The notes: generated by a model not told the origin, from the sequence alone. Counted from the first letter of the stretch, positions 1 through 8,245 are shown. The stretch: 64,000 bases of DNA from Aurantibacter_A sp965215845 (GCA_965215845.1 CBDCEL010000004.1:3096459-3160458), one strand, 5' to 3'. Numbers and translations are program-made.

Positions 1-453
1 GCGTGCAATTGTGGCTTGCAAGGCTGTCTGGAGACCTACGCTTCGGTAACTGGAATCAAGCGTACGGTGTTCGAACTGCTGGCCGAGATGAAGAAAGATT
101 CGACCTTGCGCCACCTCAGTTTTGCAAATATGACAGGCGAAGATATTTCCGATGCCGCTTTAAAAGGGGATCCCATTGCCTTGAAGGCATTTGAAATGAC
201 CGGAGAAATTCTCGGAAGCAAAATGGCCGACACCGCGGCCCATCTAGATCCTGAGGCTTTTATTCTTTCCGGTGGGCTAAGCAAGGCGGGGGTGATTTTA
301 TTAAATCCGATAAGAACACGAATGGAGCGCCATCTTTTCAATGCTTACAGGGGCAAGGTCAAAGTCTTGTTATCAAGCGCTACTAGTTCCGATGCGGTAC
401 TGGGTCCGGCCGCGCTGGCTTGGCAAAAAATCGAAAAATCACAGGTTGAATGA
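1..453 (+). CDS. ROK family sugar kinase, C-terminal part (5' end outside window)
   Basis: The reading frame is open from base 1 and ends with TGA at 451-453, so only the C-terminal 150 residues are here. It opens with CNCGLQGCLE, the cysteine-rich zinc signature (CxCGxxGCxE) of ROK (repressor/ORF/kinase) proteins. Further on, EAFILSGGLSKAG fits the conserved glycine-rich strand near the C-terminus of glucokinase-type ROK proteins. Family knowledge suggests cytoplasmic ATP-dependent phosphorylation of glucose or a related sugar; the exact sugar cannot be told. No DNA-binding domain can be judged because the N-terminus is missing. Its stop codon overlaps the palindromic site that precedes the next gene. 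Confidence 0.88.
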   Translation, partial: ACNCGLQGCLETYASVTGIKRTVFELLAEMKKDSTLRHLSFANMTGEDISDAALKGDPIALKAFEMTGEILGSKMADTAAHLDPEAFILSGGLSKAGVILLNPIRTRMERHLFNAYRGKVKVLLSSATSSDAVLGPAALAWQKIEKSQVE

Positions 454-493
454 CCTTAGTCATTTGAAACTGTCTTTTACGATAATATCTTTA
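451..493 (+). promoter_or_regulatory. Crp/Fnr-type palindrome with -7 box upstream of first usp gene
   Basis: TGACCTTAGTCA at 451-462 is an inverted repeat with the TGA-N6-TCA core of the Crp/Fnr superfamily. A Bacteroidota -7 box, TATCTTTA, lies at 486-493, 29.5 bp from the palindrome centre. This puts the centre at about -41.5 from the predicted start near 498, and the usp start codon at 516. The same geometry recurs at five further promoters in the cluster. Confidence 0.7.
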
Positions 494-515
494 ATGACCT
501 AAAGTACAACAAACG

Positions 516-1358
516 ATGAAAAAGATATTGATTCCTACCGATTTCTCAGAAAATGCTTGGAGCGCCCTTGTTTATGGCCTTGAATTGTTCAAAAAAACGA
601 AATGTACATTCTATATTATGCATGTTAACCCTATACCACCCTATTCGGGTGCTGGTACTTCGGTGCGTGCAGCAGGAGATAATTTCAAGGAAACAGTTTT
701 GAAAGAAAGCAGGGAGGTGCTGAAGAAATTGTTCAATCGCATAGAAAGGCTTCCATTGAATGCGAAACATGCATTTGTTCCCTTGGTTTTTTATGACTTT
801 TTTACAGATGTGGTAAAAAGGGAAGCAGAAACCAAGGAAATCGATTTGATCATCATGGGCACCAAAGGTGCTAGCGGACTTAAAAAAGCGACCGTTGGCA
901 GTAACACGGGTGATGTGATGACCAAAGTCAAATGCCCGTTGTTGGCCGTTCCTGAAAATACAGTGTTCAAAAAACCAAGGGAAATCGCCTTCCCTACCGA
1001 TTACCTTACCGGTTACAGTGCCAATGTATTGAAAAACTTGACGGAAATGGCAACAATGAACAACGCCTCTTTGCGAATACTCCATGTAAACAAAAGAGGA
1101 GAAAAACTCGACCGAGATCAACAGAGAAATAAGCAGTTTCTAGAGAATTATCTTGAAAATGTGGGACATAGTTTTCATACGCTAAGCCATATAAAACTGG
1201 AAACCGCTGTCGAATGTTTTATACAAAGTAGGGATATCGACATAATTGCCATGGTTGCGAAAAACCTGAATTTTTTGCAACGTGGCCTCTTCAGGCCGGC
1301 GGTGGAAAAAATCAGTTACCATACGCACATTCCATTTTTGGTACTGCATGAAGAATAG
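516..1358 (+). CDS. Universal stress protein, two UspA domains (copy 1)
   Basis: This 280-residue protein begins MKKILIPTDFSENAWSAL, the typical first strand and helix of a UspA domain. A second, more diverged domain starts near residue 150 at PREIAFPTDYLTG. Around residue 115 the first domain carries the ATP-binding loop GTKGASGLKKATVGSNT, matching G-x2-G-x9-G-S/T; the second lacks it. Proteins of this family are cytoplasmic and help survival during starvation, oxidative or redox stress, but their exact biochemistry is rarely known. It is the first of four paralogues within 4 kb, with its own Crp/Fnr-like promoter at 451-493. Confidence 0.93.
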   Translation: MKKILIPTDFSENAWSALVYGLELFKKTKCTFYIMHVNPIPPYSGAGTSVRAAGDNFKETVLKESREVLKKLFNRIERLPLNAKHAFVPLVFYDFFTDVVKREAETKEIDLIIMGTKGASGLKKATVGSNTGDVMTKVKCPLLAVPENTVFKKPREIAFPTDYLTGYSANVLKNLTEMATMNNASLRILHVNKRGEKLDRDQQRNKQFLENYLENVGHSFHTLSHIKLETAVECFIQSRDIDIIAMVAKNLNFLQRGLFRPAVEKISYHTHIPFLVLHEE

Positions 1359-1409
1359 ATTTAGAAGTCGTCATTTGGAAAAATGAATTATGGACTAAGG
1401 TGATTTAGA

Positions 1410-1709
1410 TTATTGAAAGGACCTCACGACCTCCACAATTTCATTTTTCTGCATAACCCCGGACTGGCGCCATACGTGTTTTCCATTCTTGAAAAGAAGC
1501 ATGGTTGGTACCCCACGGACATTAAACTTATTTGCTATGGGCTGGTTTTTATCTACATCGATTTTTATGATTTTAATGGCTTCCCCCAATTCGTCTTTGA
1601 CCTGTTCCAATATTGGGGCCAATATATTGCAGGGACCACACCAGTCTGCGTAAAAATCAACAAGGACAGGGATTTTCGAATCGATGATTTTTTTGAAACT
1701 ACTCTTCAT
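1410..1709 (-). CDS. trxA: Thioredoxin
   Basis: This 99-residue single-domain thioredoxin carries the active site WCGPC in VLVDFYADWCGPCNIL, and the cis-proline region RGVPTMLLFKNG. It reduces protein disulfides in the cytoplasm using thioredoxin reductase. The start at 1709 (MKSSFKK) is preferred over an ATG at 1748 for two reasons: the -7 box TAATTTCG (1737 down to 1730) predicts transcription starting near 1725, inside the longer version, and 99 residues is a normal family length. It shares a palindrome at 1761-1772 with the divergent usp gene, so the two are probably co-regulated. Confidence 0.93.
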   Translation of the reverse strand: MKSSFKKIIDSKIPVLVDFYADWCGPCNILAPILEQVKDELGEAIKIIKIDVDKNQPIANKFNVRGVPTMLLFKNGKHVWRQSGVMQKNEIVEVVRSFQ

Positions 1710-1729
1710 TTTTTTTGATTTTAAGGACT

Positions 1730-1803
1730 CGAAATTACTAAAAGTCAAGCGCGATCAAACTGACCGTCGTCATGGTTTTTAGATTTCTTCTCCTTTAGTT
1801 TTA
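1730..1803. promoter_or_regulatory. Shared divergent Crp/Fnr-type site between trxA and usp
   Basis: The palindrome TGACCGTCGTCA at 1761-1772 sits between divergent genes. On the plus strand TAGTTTTA at 1796-1803 starts 29.5 bp from its centre. On the minus strand TAATTTCG (1737 down to 1730) starts the same 29.5 bp away. One symmetrical site can thus serve both promoters at about -41.5. Confidence 0.7.
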
Positions 1804-1826
1804 CACGGAATGCTAAATCTAAAATA

Positions 1827-2672
1827 ATGACACGAATTTTGTTGCCCACCGATTTTTCCGATAACTCCTTTGAGGCGATTCGCTATGCGCTACAAGTCTA
1901 CAAAAAAGCGAAGTGTACTTTCTATTTGTTGCATGCCTTTACTCCACCGGTCTACAATTCCGAATATGTTATAGGGAGTCCGGGGATTATTGGGTTAGGC
2001 GATGTATTGTGGGAGGCTTCAATGACGAAACTTGAAAAATTAAAAAGCCGATTGGAAGAGCAATTCGAAAATTCAAAGCATAAGTTCATTGTACTTTCTG
2101 CTTTCAATACACTTTTGAACGAGATAACAGAAACCGTGGAAGCCAAAAATATTGATCTGATCGTCATGGGTACCCAAGGTGCGACCAGTGCTAAGGAAAT
2201 TCTTTTTGGCACCAATGCCGTACATGTTATAAAGAAGTCCAATTGCCCAGTTATCGTAGTTCCGCCGAAATTCGAGTATGAGGCACCGAAAGAAATCCTG
2301 TTTCCCACCGATTACGAAATAACCTATGAAAAAGAAAGGTTCAAACCGGTCTTGGCAATAGCGAATGAGCAAAAATCAAGGATAAATGTGATGCATGTAA
2401 GAACCGGCTATGATTTGAACGAGATACAGGAAAAAAACAAGTCACAGCTCGAGAAATTGTTCGGCCACAAGGCAGTTTTCCACGAGGTTCCCGATAATGG
2501 CATCATCGCCGCGGTAAATGAATTTCAGCTCAAGACAAAAATAAATCTTTTGGTCATGGTGCAGAATAAGCATACGTTTTTTGAACGTCTTTTTATAGAG
2601 CCTGTCATCAAAAAAATCGGATTTCATGTGACGGTTCCCTTCATGGTAATACCGCAACTTCAAAACAGCTAA
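1827..2672 (+). CDS. Universal stress protein, two UspA domains (copy 2)
   Basis: A 281-residue paralogue of the gene at 516, beginning MTRILLPTDFSDNSFEAI. The ATP-loop-like segment GTQGATSAKEILFGTNA is present in the first domain, while the second, from about residue 152 (KEILFPTDYEITY), lacks it. Only one base separates it from the next usp gene, so the two are very likely one transcript driven by the site at 1761-1772. The function follows the family: a stress-survival nucleotide-binding protein in the cytoplasm. Confidence 0.92.
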   Translation: MTRILLPTDFSDNSFEAIRYALQVYKKAKCTFYLLHAFTPPVYNSEYVIGSPGIIGLGDVLWEASMTKLEKLKSRLEEQFENSKHKFIVLSAFNTLLNEITETVEAKNIDLIVMGTQGATSAKEILFGTNAVHVIKKSNCPVIVVPPKFEYEAPKEILFPTDYEITYEKERFKPVLAIANEQKSRINVMHVRTGYDLNEIQEKNKSQLEKLFGHKAVFHEVPDNGIIAAVNEFQLKTKINLLVMVQNKHTFFERLFIEPVIKKIGFHVTVPFMVIPQLQNS

Positions 2673-2673
2673 G

Positions 2674-3522
2674 ATGAAAAATATATTGGTAGCAACCGAT
2701 TTTTCCCATGATGCATATTGCGCCATTTTCTATGCCGCAAAACTGCTCTCTTCAAAGCATTGCCGTTTTTATATATTAAACGTATATGATAAAAACACAC
2801 CCCTTCGGGGCAAAAGAACAAAATTGTTCGGTAGCAAAAAAAGACTTGATGAGCTTCGAGTAGAATCAGAAGAAAGGCTTACCGAAACGCTTCATAAAAT
2901 AGTTATGGACGATGAAAATGACCTTCATCAATTCGAGGCCATTTCAAAAGAAGGAATTTTGACCAGGGTTATAGCCGATATCGTAGATGAGCTAAAAATA
3001 GATTTGGTCGTTATGGGCAACAAGGGCCATACGGGCGCAGCGGAAATTTTTTTTGGAGGCAATACCGTAAGGGTCATGAATGCCATATCGGAATGTGCAC
3101 TCCTTGCCGTTCCCAAACAAATGGATTTTAAGGAGCCTAGGGAAATCGCCTTCGTCACCGACTATAAAAAAGGCTGTATCAAGGAAGTGCTCGATTCACT
3201 ACTGTTCGTTGTATCACTTTTTGGTGCCTCGGTAAGGGTCGTGCATATCAATGAAGGGAAAGTGTTGACCACGGAACAGGAATCCCACAGAAAATTGTTG
3301 CAGTTGTGCCTTAAGGATGTCGAACATAGCTTTCATACTAGGTATGAGTATACCGAAAAAGCTATGGCTATCGATAGCTATCTTGAAAAGTCAGGTATTG
3401 ATATGTTCTGCATGGTCAACCATAAACGAGGTTTTTTCGAAAAGTTGTTTCGGGAACCGGTCATAAAAGATATCAGTATATATTCAGAAGTGCCACTTTT
3501 GATAATTCCGCACCAAGACTGA
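2674..3522 (+). CDS. Universal stress protein, two UspA domains (copy 3)
   Basis: A 282-residue protein starting MKNILVATDFSHDAY. The first domain has the loop GNKGHTGAAEIFFGGNT, a good match to G-x2-G-x9-G with Gly then Asn where Ser/Thr is usual. This may weaken ATP binding, which is inference. The second domain is degenerate, as in its paralogues. It is translationally close to copy 2, with one base between stop and start. Its TGA stop (3520-3522) forms the first half of the palindrome controlling copy 4. Confidence 0.92.
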   Translation: MKNILVATDFSHDAYCAIFYAAKLLSSKHCRFYILNVYDKNTPLRGKRTKLFGSKKRLDELRVESEERLTETLHKIVMDDENDLHQFEAISKEGILTRVIADIVDELKIDLVVMGNKGHTGAAEIFFGGNTVRVMNAISECALLAVPKQMDFKEPREIAFVTDYKKGCIKEVLDSLLFVVSLFGASVRVVHINEGKVLTTEQESHRKLLQLCLKDVEHSFHTRYEYTEKAMAIDSYLEKSGIDMFCMVNHKRGFFEKLFREPVIKDISIYSEVPLLIIPHQD

Positions 3523-3562
3523 CCGTTGTCATAGGCAAATTTGAAAAGTGCTTTTACATTTA
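3520..3562 (+). promoter_or_regulatory. Crp/Fnr-type palindrome with -7 box upstream of fourth usp gene
   Basis: The palindrome is TGACCGTTGTCA at 3520-3531 and the -7 box is TACATTTA at 3555-3562. The spacing from palindrome centre to -7 start is 29.5 bp, identical to the other sites of the cluster. The site overlaps the stop codon of copy 3, so copy 4 can be transcribed on its own. Confidence 0.7.
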
Positions 3563-3585
3563 TGCTAATTCAATAATGTAATGTC

Positions 3586-4425
3586 ATGGACAAAAGAATA
3601 TTGATACCCACCGATTTCTCAAAAAATGCGCTGAACGCAGCCCGGTATGCACTCGACTTATACAGTAAATTGAATTGTGAGTTCGACTTTCTGAACGTAT
3701 TTCGGCCCGATGGCCATTCGACAAAGAATCTCTTCATTCCAGAGCCAGGAAGTGCCGAATACGAGATTGCAAAAGCAAAATCAGAGAAATGTTTTGTGAA
3801 ACTTTTGGATATGTTGGAGCTACATCACGACAATCCCAAACACAGTTATCATACCATATCAACATTCAATTTTTTATCAGAGGCCCTAAAGCAGACTATC
3901 GCGAAAAAGGATATCGATTTGGTGGTTATGGGAACCAAAGGGGCGACAGCTTCTAGAGGGATAATTTTTGGTAGCAATACCATCAACACTATGGAAAAAG
4001 TTCGGGAATGCCCGGTACTTGCCATACCTGAGAAAGTACGATTTTCGACTCCTAAAGAAATCGTTTTCCCAACAGATTACAAGTCCAACTTCAAGCGAAA
4101 AGAATTAAGCTGCCTCATCGAAATCGCAAGAATGCATTATAGCCCTATTCGGGTTTTGTACGTTGCCAAAAACCCTGACTTGAACGAGAAACAAGAAGAC
4201 AACAAGCAATTGTTGGATGATATTTTGGAATCTGTTGACCATAGCTTCCACACCCTTTCTAAGAAAGATGTGTCTGAGGGTCTGACCTCTTTCGTGGAAA
4301 GTAGAAACAGTGATATGGTCGCCTTCATCAACCGAAAACATTTCTTTTTCGGCAGCGTTTTCTCAAGACCTTTGGTCAAGGAAATCGGCTATGATGCCAC
4401 TGTTCCGATTTTGGCACTGCATTGA
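3586..4425 (+). CDS. Universal stress protein, two UspA domains (copy 4)
   Basis: A 279-residue paralogue starting MDKRILIPTDFSKNALNAA. The loop GTKGATASRGIIFGSNT in domain 1 matches the UspA ATP-binding signature well. The second domain starts near residue 147 (KEIVFPTDYKSNF) and is diverged. Copies 1 and 4 keep the canonical G-S-N loop and copies 2 and 3 do not, which suggests some division of labour. The gene at 4451 follows after 25 bp and may be co-transcribed. Confidence 0.92.
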   Translation: MDKRILIPTDFSKNALNAARYALDLYSKLNCEFDFLNVFRPDGHSTKNLFIPEPGSAEYEIAKAKSEKCFVKLLDMLELHHDNPKHSYHTISTFNFLSEALKQTIAKKDIDLVVMGTKGATASRGIIFGSNTINTMEKVRECPVLAIPEKVRFSTPKEIVFPTDYKSNFKRKELSCLIEIARMHYSPIRVLYVAKNPDLNEKQEDNKQLLDDILESVDHSFHTLSKKDVSEGLTSFVESRNSDMVAFINRKHFFFGSVFSRPLVKEIGYDATVPILALH

Positions 4426-4450
4426 TTGAAAACCTCTTAAATAAAACGTT

Positions 4451-4867
4451 ATGAACATTGGAATTTGGATGGATAAGGAAAAAGCGCACCTCGTGCGTCT
4501 AAAGGAGGAACTGGAGGAATTCGAGACCATTTACTCCGATTTGGAATTTTTTAACCCTAAGGGAGGGGCAAGAACCCGTTCGGCCAAATGGGGTCCGCAA
4601 GACGTGGTTCAAGACAGTAAATACCTTGAAAGGGAAAAGCATCAATTAAAGAACTATTTCAACAAATTAGCGGATGCCATTGGCAATGCGGATGCCATTG
4701 CCCTTTTCGGCCCCGCCGATACAAACGAAAAATTCAGGAAACAGCTAGTGCAGAATCACAGAGCACTGGCAGCCAAGGTGAAGACAGTCAAGAAAGCCGA
4801 TAGCATGACCGAAAACCAGATCAAAGCCCTGGTTCGCGATTTTTTTGAGCATGGGGATTGGGGTTAA
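4451..4867 (+). CDS. eRF1-domain-like (VLRF1/host-attachment-like) small protein
   Basis: This 138-residue soluble protein begins MNIGIWMDKEKAHLVRL. The opening strand-helix, the basic middle part, and the later NADAIALFGPADTNEKFRKQL resemble the fold of domain 2 of peptide release factor eRF1, seen in small stand-alone proteins of many Bacteroidota stress clusters. There is no catalytic GGQ. Known relatives are only loosely characterised, so a role in ribosome or translation stress is a guess from fold similarity. It follows the fourth usp gene with a short gap, supporting a stress context. Confidence 0.6.
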   Translation: MNIGIWMDKEKAHLVRLKEELEEFETIYSDLEFFNPKGGARTRSAKWGPQDVVQDSKYLEREKHQLKNYFNKLADAIGNADAIALFGPADTNEKFRKQLVQNHRALAAKVKTVKKADSMTENQIKALVRDFFEHGDWG

Positions 4868-4960
4868 ATTCTGACATGAAACCAAGGATCGTATCATACT
4901 TTGTATCGGCAATGTTGCAATTGCCAAAGATTCCGCAAGTTAAAATCAAATTAAAAGAAG

Positions 4961-5806
4961 ATGCTAGAAGAAAAGGCAATCACCATCATCAAATCATCGG
5001 GTGAAAAGGCCAAATTTTCTTTGAACAAACTGCGAAAGTCTCTCAAACATAGCGGAGCCGACCATAAGTTGGTCGAAGAAATCGTTGCCAAAGTCTATGA
5101 AGAACTATATGAGGGTATATCTACCCATGAAATCTACAACAGGGCCTTCGCCCTTCTTAAAAAGAAGAGGTCGGTTTTCGCCTCCAAATACAAATTAAAA
5201 AAGGCCATTTACGAACTGGGGCCGACCGGATTTCCGTTTGAACGTTTTGTAAGTGCCGTTTTGGAATACTCGGGCTATTCTACAAAAGTCGACGTAACAA
5301 TGGACGGTATTTGCACAACCCATGAAATTGATGTGGTTGCCAAAAAAAATGGAGAGCTGTATATTGTCGAATGCAAGTTCCACGGCGAAGAAGGCCGAAA
5401 TTGTAATGTAAAAGTACCGCTTTACATCCATTCCCGATATAATGACGTCAGGGCACATTGGGCCACTAAAAAAAATGTCGCCAAAACCCTGGTCAAGTGC
5501 TGGGTCGCAACAAATACAAGATTCACCACAAACGCTGTTGAGTACGGAAAATGTGTTGGATTGTACCTCTTAAGTTGGGACTATCCCCAAAACGACGGCC
5601 TAAAAGACAGAATAGATCGGCTGGGATTATACCCCATAACGGTTTCAACATTGTTGACCAAAAGGGAAAAACAGTTTTTGCTAAGCAGAGATGTGGTACT
5701 TTGCCGTCAACTCTGGAGAGATAAATTCTTTTTGGACCATTTGGGGATTTCCGCTACACGAAAGGAAAAAATCCTGGCTGAAGTCCAACAACTTTGCAAC
5801 CCATAG
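4961..5806 (+). CDS. ATP-cone domain fused to Mrr-like restriction endonuclease fold
   Basis: A 281-residue protein. Residues about 5-90 (AITIIKSSGEKAKFSLNKLRKSL onward) match an ATP-cone, the nucleotide-sensing domain of ribonucleotide reductases and NrdR. Residues about 92-190 carry a PD-(D/E)xK nuclease core: FERFVSAVLEYSGY, then HEIDVVAKKNGELYIVECK, with the expected Asp and the ExK-like E-C-K. The C-terminal 90 residues are not recognised. The combination implies a nuclease gated by ATP or dATP levels; that is inference. The following beta-CASP RNase gene starts three bases after the stop, so the two nucleases are probably made together. Confidence 0.75.
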   Translation: MLEEKAITIIKSSGEKAKFSLNKLRKSLKHSGADHKLVEEIVAKVYEELYEGISTHEIYNRAFALLKKKRSVFASKYKLKKAIYELGPTGFPFERFVSAVLEYSGYSTKVDVTMDGICTTHEIDVVAKKNGELYIVECKFHGEEGRNCNVKVPLYIHSRYNDVRAHWATKKNVAKTLVKCWVATNTRFTTNAVEYGKCVGLYLLSWDYPQNDGLKDRIDRLGLYPITVSTLLTKREKQFLLSRDVVLCRQLWRDKFFLDHLGISATRKEKILAEVQQLCNP

Positions 5807-5809
5807 ATA

Positions 5810-7180
5810 GTGAACAAATTGAAAATTCATTTTCTGGGTGCATCGGGCACCGTAACCGGTTCCAAATTTTATTTGGAAACATCCGAATTGAACCTTATGG
5901 TGGATTGCGGAATGTTCCAAGGCTTGAAAGAACTCCGCCAATTGAATTGGAGACCATTGCCAATAGATGTTTCCAAAATCGATGTGGTCTTATTGACCCA
6001 TGGCCATTTGGACCATACGGGATATCTGCCTCGGCTGGTCAAGGAAGGCTTTAAGGGAAACGTTATTGGTACGGCCCCTACCTTGGCCATAACTAGAATT
6101 GTACTGCTAGACAGTGCCAAGATCCATGAAGAAGAGGCCGAACAGGCAAATAAGGAAGGCTACAGCAAACATCATCCGGCTTTGCCCTTCTATACGGTCA
6201 GGGAGGCCGAAAGAGCTATAGAGCTATTTCGATCCAAAGAGAAAGATGAATGGATTTCGCTATCGGAACATATTCGATTTAAATTCAGATACAACGGCCA
6301 TATTATAGGAGCGACATTTATTGAATTGGAAATCTTTGGAAAGATCTTTGTCTTTTCAGGAGACATCGGTCGAGCAGATGATTCCCTGCTAGACCCACCC
6401 GAATGTCCGAAATGGGCAGACTATCTTTTTGTTGAGAGTACCTATGGAAATAAATTGCACCCCAAGGAAGATGTTGAAGAAATCGTGGTTAAATTGGTCA
6501 ACCGAACTATCAACAATAGAGGCAATCTTATTATTCCCTCGTTTGCGGTGGAGCGGTTGCAATCACTGATGTATTTGCTCTGGCAACTTTACAAAAAGAA
6601 CAGAATCCCGAATATCCCTATTTTTATTGATAGCCCAATGGGTAATAATGTATTGTTGGTTTTTGAACGATTCCCGGCATGGCACAAACTACCTATGATA
6701 GAATACCATGCCATGTGCGACCATTTCAATATCATAAGTTCATACGCCGACACTTGGAAAACAATAGATGATCCGAGACCCAAAATAGTCGTTGCCGGTA
6801 GCGGAATGGTAACCGGGGGAAGGGTTTTGACCTATCTACGACAATTAATCGAACTGTCTTCGACAAGTATTCTTTTAGTGGGCTATCAGGCCGAAGGCAC
6901 TCGAGGGAGACAGCTTTTGGAGGGAGTACACGAGCTGAAACTTTTCGGAAAATATCATCGGGTAAAGGCAAAAATAGGGCACTTGGAAAGCTTGTCCGCC
7001 CACGCCGATCAAAAAGAATTGTTACTATGGTTGAAAGATATCAAGAATGTTCCTGAAGGCATATTTCTTATTCACGGTGAGCCTTCTGCCCTAGATGCTT
7101 TAAAATTAAAATTAAACGATACTTATCGCTGGAGAGCGAACGTCCCCAAATTGAACCAAATACACGAGTTCTTAGTATAA
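5810..7180 (+). CDS. MBL-fold/beta-CASP RNA exonuclease (YsgI/RNase J-CPSF73-like)
   Basis: A 456-residue protein with a GTG start, three bases after the upstream gene. The metallo-beta-lactamase motif LLTHGHLDHTGYLPRL (HxHxDH) is at about residues 61-76, with further metal ligands in FSGDIGRADDSLLDPP. The beta-CASP region has ESTYGNKLH and IPSFAVERLQSL, then HLESLSAHADQKELL and FLIHGEPSA supply the last histidines. Family members are zinc-dependent RNA exonucleases/endonucleases in the cytoplasm. Pairing with an ATP-sensing nuclease in a stress cluster suggests nucleic-acid turnover under energy limitation (inference). Confidence 0.9.
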   Translation: MNKLKIHFLGASGTVTGSKFYLETSELNLMVDCGMFQGLKELRQLNWRPLPIDVSKIDVVLLTHGHLDHTGYLPRLVKEGFKGNVIGTAPTLAITRIVLLDSAKIHEEEAEQANKEGYSKHHPALPFYTVREAERAIELFRSKEKDEWISLSEHIRFKFRYNGHIIGATFIELEIFGKIFVFSGDIGRADDSLLDPPECPKWADYLFVESTYGNKLHPKEDVEEIVVKLVNRTINNRGNLIIPSFAVERLQSLMYLLWQLYKKNRIPNIPIFIDSPMGNNVLLVFERFPAWHKLPMIEYHAMCDHFNIISSYADTWKTIDDPRPKIVVAGSGMVTGGRVLTYLRQLIELSSTSILLVGYQAEGTRGRQLLEGVHELKLFGKYHRVKAKIGHLESLSAHADQKELLLWLKDIKNVPEGIFLIHGEPSALDALKLKLNDTYRWRANVPKLNQIHEFLV

Positions 7181-7191
7181 AAGCAATTTAC

Positions 7192-7234
7192 TGACTTAGG
7201 TCATTGTGTACTTCACCAGTGGTCAATAGCTTTA
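7192..7234 (+). promoter_or_regulatory. Crp/Fnr-type palindrome with -7 box
   Basis: TGACTTAGGTCA at 7192-7203 is a perfect palindrome in its outer arms. TAGCTTTA at 7227-7234 is the -7 box at the standard 29.5 bp offset. Transcription is predicted to start near 7239, which fixes the start of the next gene at ATG 7258, not at the upstream TTG at 7204. Confidence 0.7.
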
Positions 7235-7257
7235 AGAACAACCTATTCAGAAAAGCT

Positions 7258-7677
7258 ATGGAAAAACAACAGCTAGCTTCTAATCAAAAAAGGAAAATAG
7301 AGGAACTTCATTGGGAAATTCAGCAATGGAAATCGAGCTTCATGCTTATAGATGACGAAATCTTATTTATTAGACGACTTTTGGATTCATATATCTTTCA
7401 GCCCAACACACCAAATCTTTTCGAGCGATTACAAGACTACAAGACCGGTTTGAAGAAATTGCAATTAACGAAGGCAGCGGTTCGTGAGCATATATCCAAA
7501 CATGAAAATGACTTGGGAGGTATGTTGGAATGTAAGAACTGTGCTTGTGACTTGAGCTATTATCGCAAACATGATAAGCTGCAAATTAGAGTAGATGATT
7601 GTGTTGTCAAATTTCAAAAATTGAAGTCGGAAATCTTCAACTATGCGGGTAGCATACTAAAAAAGCGCAAGCCGTAA
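7258..7677 (+). CDS. Hypothetical helical protein of the stress cluster (copy 1)
   Basis: Starting at ATG 7258 the protein has 139 residues. It is mostly helical and charged, with likely coiled coil in the first 80 residues (EELHWEIQQWKSSFMLIDDEILFIRRLLDSYI). It has a small cysteine group, ECKNCACD, near residue 100. It resembles the next gene in layout (W-containing start, FI.R.L or FLKNLI segment, conserved HEN), so the two look like distant paralogues. The function is unknown. Its promoter carries the Crp/Fnr-like site. Confidence 0.7.
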   Translation: MEKQQLASNQKRKIEELHWEIQQWKSSFMLIDDEILFIRRLLDSYIFQPNTPNLFERLQDYKTGLKKLQLTKAAVREHISKHENDLGGMLECKNCACDLSYYRKHDKLQIRVDDCVVKFQKLKSEIFNYAGSILKKRKP

Positions 7678-7715
7678 CCAAATAGGCAAGGTCATTTTCA
7701 GACCCGAAAAAGTAC

Positions 7716-7758
7716 TGATAATTGTCATTTTAATTCTTCGACTGTTCGTTTACCTTGT
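7716..7758 (+). promoter_or_regulatory. Weaker Crp/Fnr-type site with -7 box
   Basis: TGATAATTGTCA at 7716-7727 keeps the TGA-N6-TCA core but has T instead of C at position 4. TACCTTGT at 7751-7758 is a near-consensus -7 box at the same 29.5 bp offset from the centre. Confidence 0.55.
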
Positions 7759-7791
7759 AACAATACTTAACATAAGGACCAAGCATCAAAA

Positions 7792-8235
7792 ATGAAAACA
7801 GATTCTAAAAAATACCACTATATGGAATGGTTGAGTACTGAAGAAATACATGAAGCCAACAAGAATTGGTCATCTGAATTGCAATTCGTTCGTGATGAGC
7901 TATCATTTCTGAAAAACCTTATAACATCTTTCACATCTCAATTGTCAAATCCGAAGGTATTCGCCGACAGCAAAAAGGTCATCAATCAATTGCAAAAGAT
8001 TGAAAGGAAAGTCAATTCTTTGTGCAAGCAAGTACAGGCCCACGAGAATCAACTGACGATCATGATGGACGATGTCGATCAGCTGAAAATGGAAAAAGCA
8101 TATATAGAGACCCATAGGGAGCTTTTAATCAATATTCGCGAATACGGAGCGGACTACAGAAGAGTCAAGGAAAAATTATTCAACGTTGTTTCAACGATTA
8201 TGAAGAAAGACAAACAACAAAGGTTGTTGAATTAA
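7792..8235 (+). CDS. Hypothetical coiled-coil protein of the stress cluster (copy 2)
   Basis: A 147-residue soluble protein with long amphipathic helices (ELQFVRDELSFLKNLITSFTS, then a heptad-rich stretch around residues 60-110). It has no signal peptide or recognised motif. Gene layout and helix pattern resemble the product of 7258, including an HENQL segment matching HENDL there. It precedes a lipoprotein gene by 10 bp and may be co-transcribed. The function is not known. Confidence 0.72.
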   Translation: MKTDSKKYHYMEWLSTEEIHEANKNWSSELQFVRDELSFLKNLITSFTSQLSNPKVFADSKKVINQLQKIERKVNSLCKQVQAHENQLTIMMDDVDQLKMEKAYIETHRELLINIREYGADYRRVKEKLFNVVSTIMKKDKQQRLLN

Positions 8236-8245
8236 AGCACGAACA

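Noticed and set aside
1710..1748. Longer thioredoxin start at 1748
   Set aside because: The promoter -7 box at 1730-1737 lies inside the extension.
7204..7257. Upstream TTG start for the protein at 7258
   Set aside because: The predicted transcript start (about 7239) lies inside it, so the mRNA would not contain this start.
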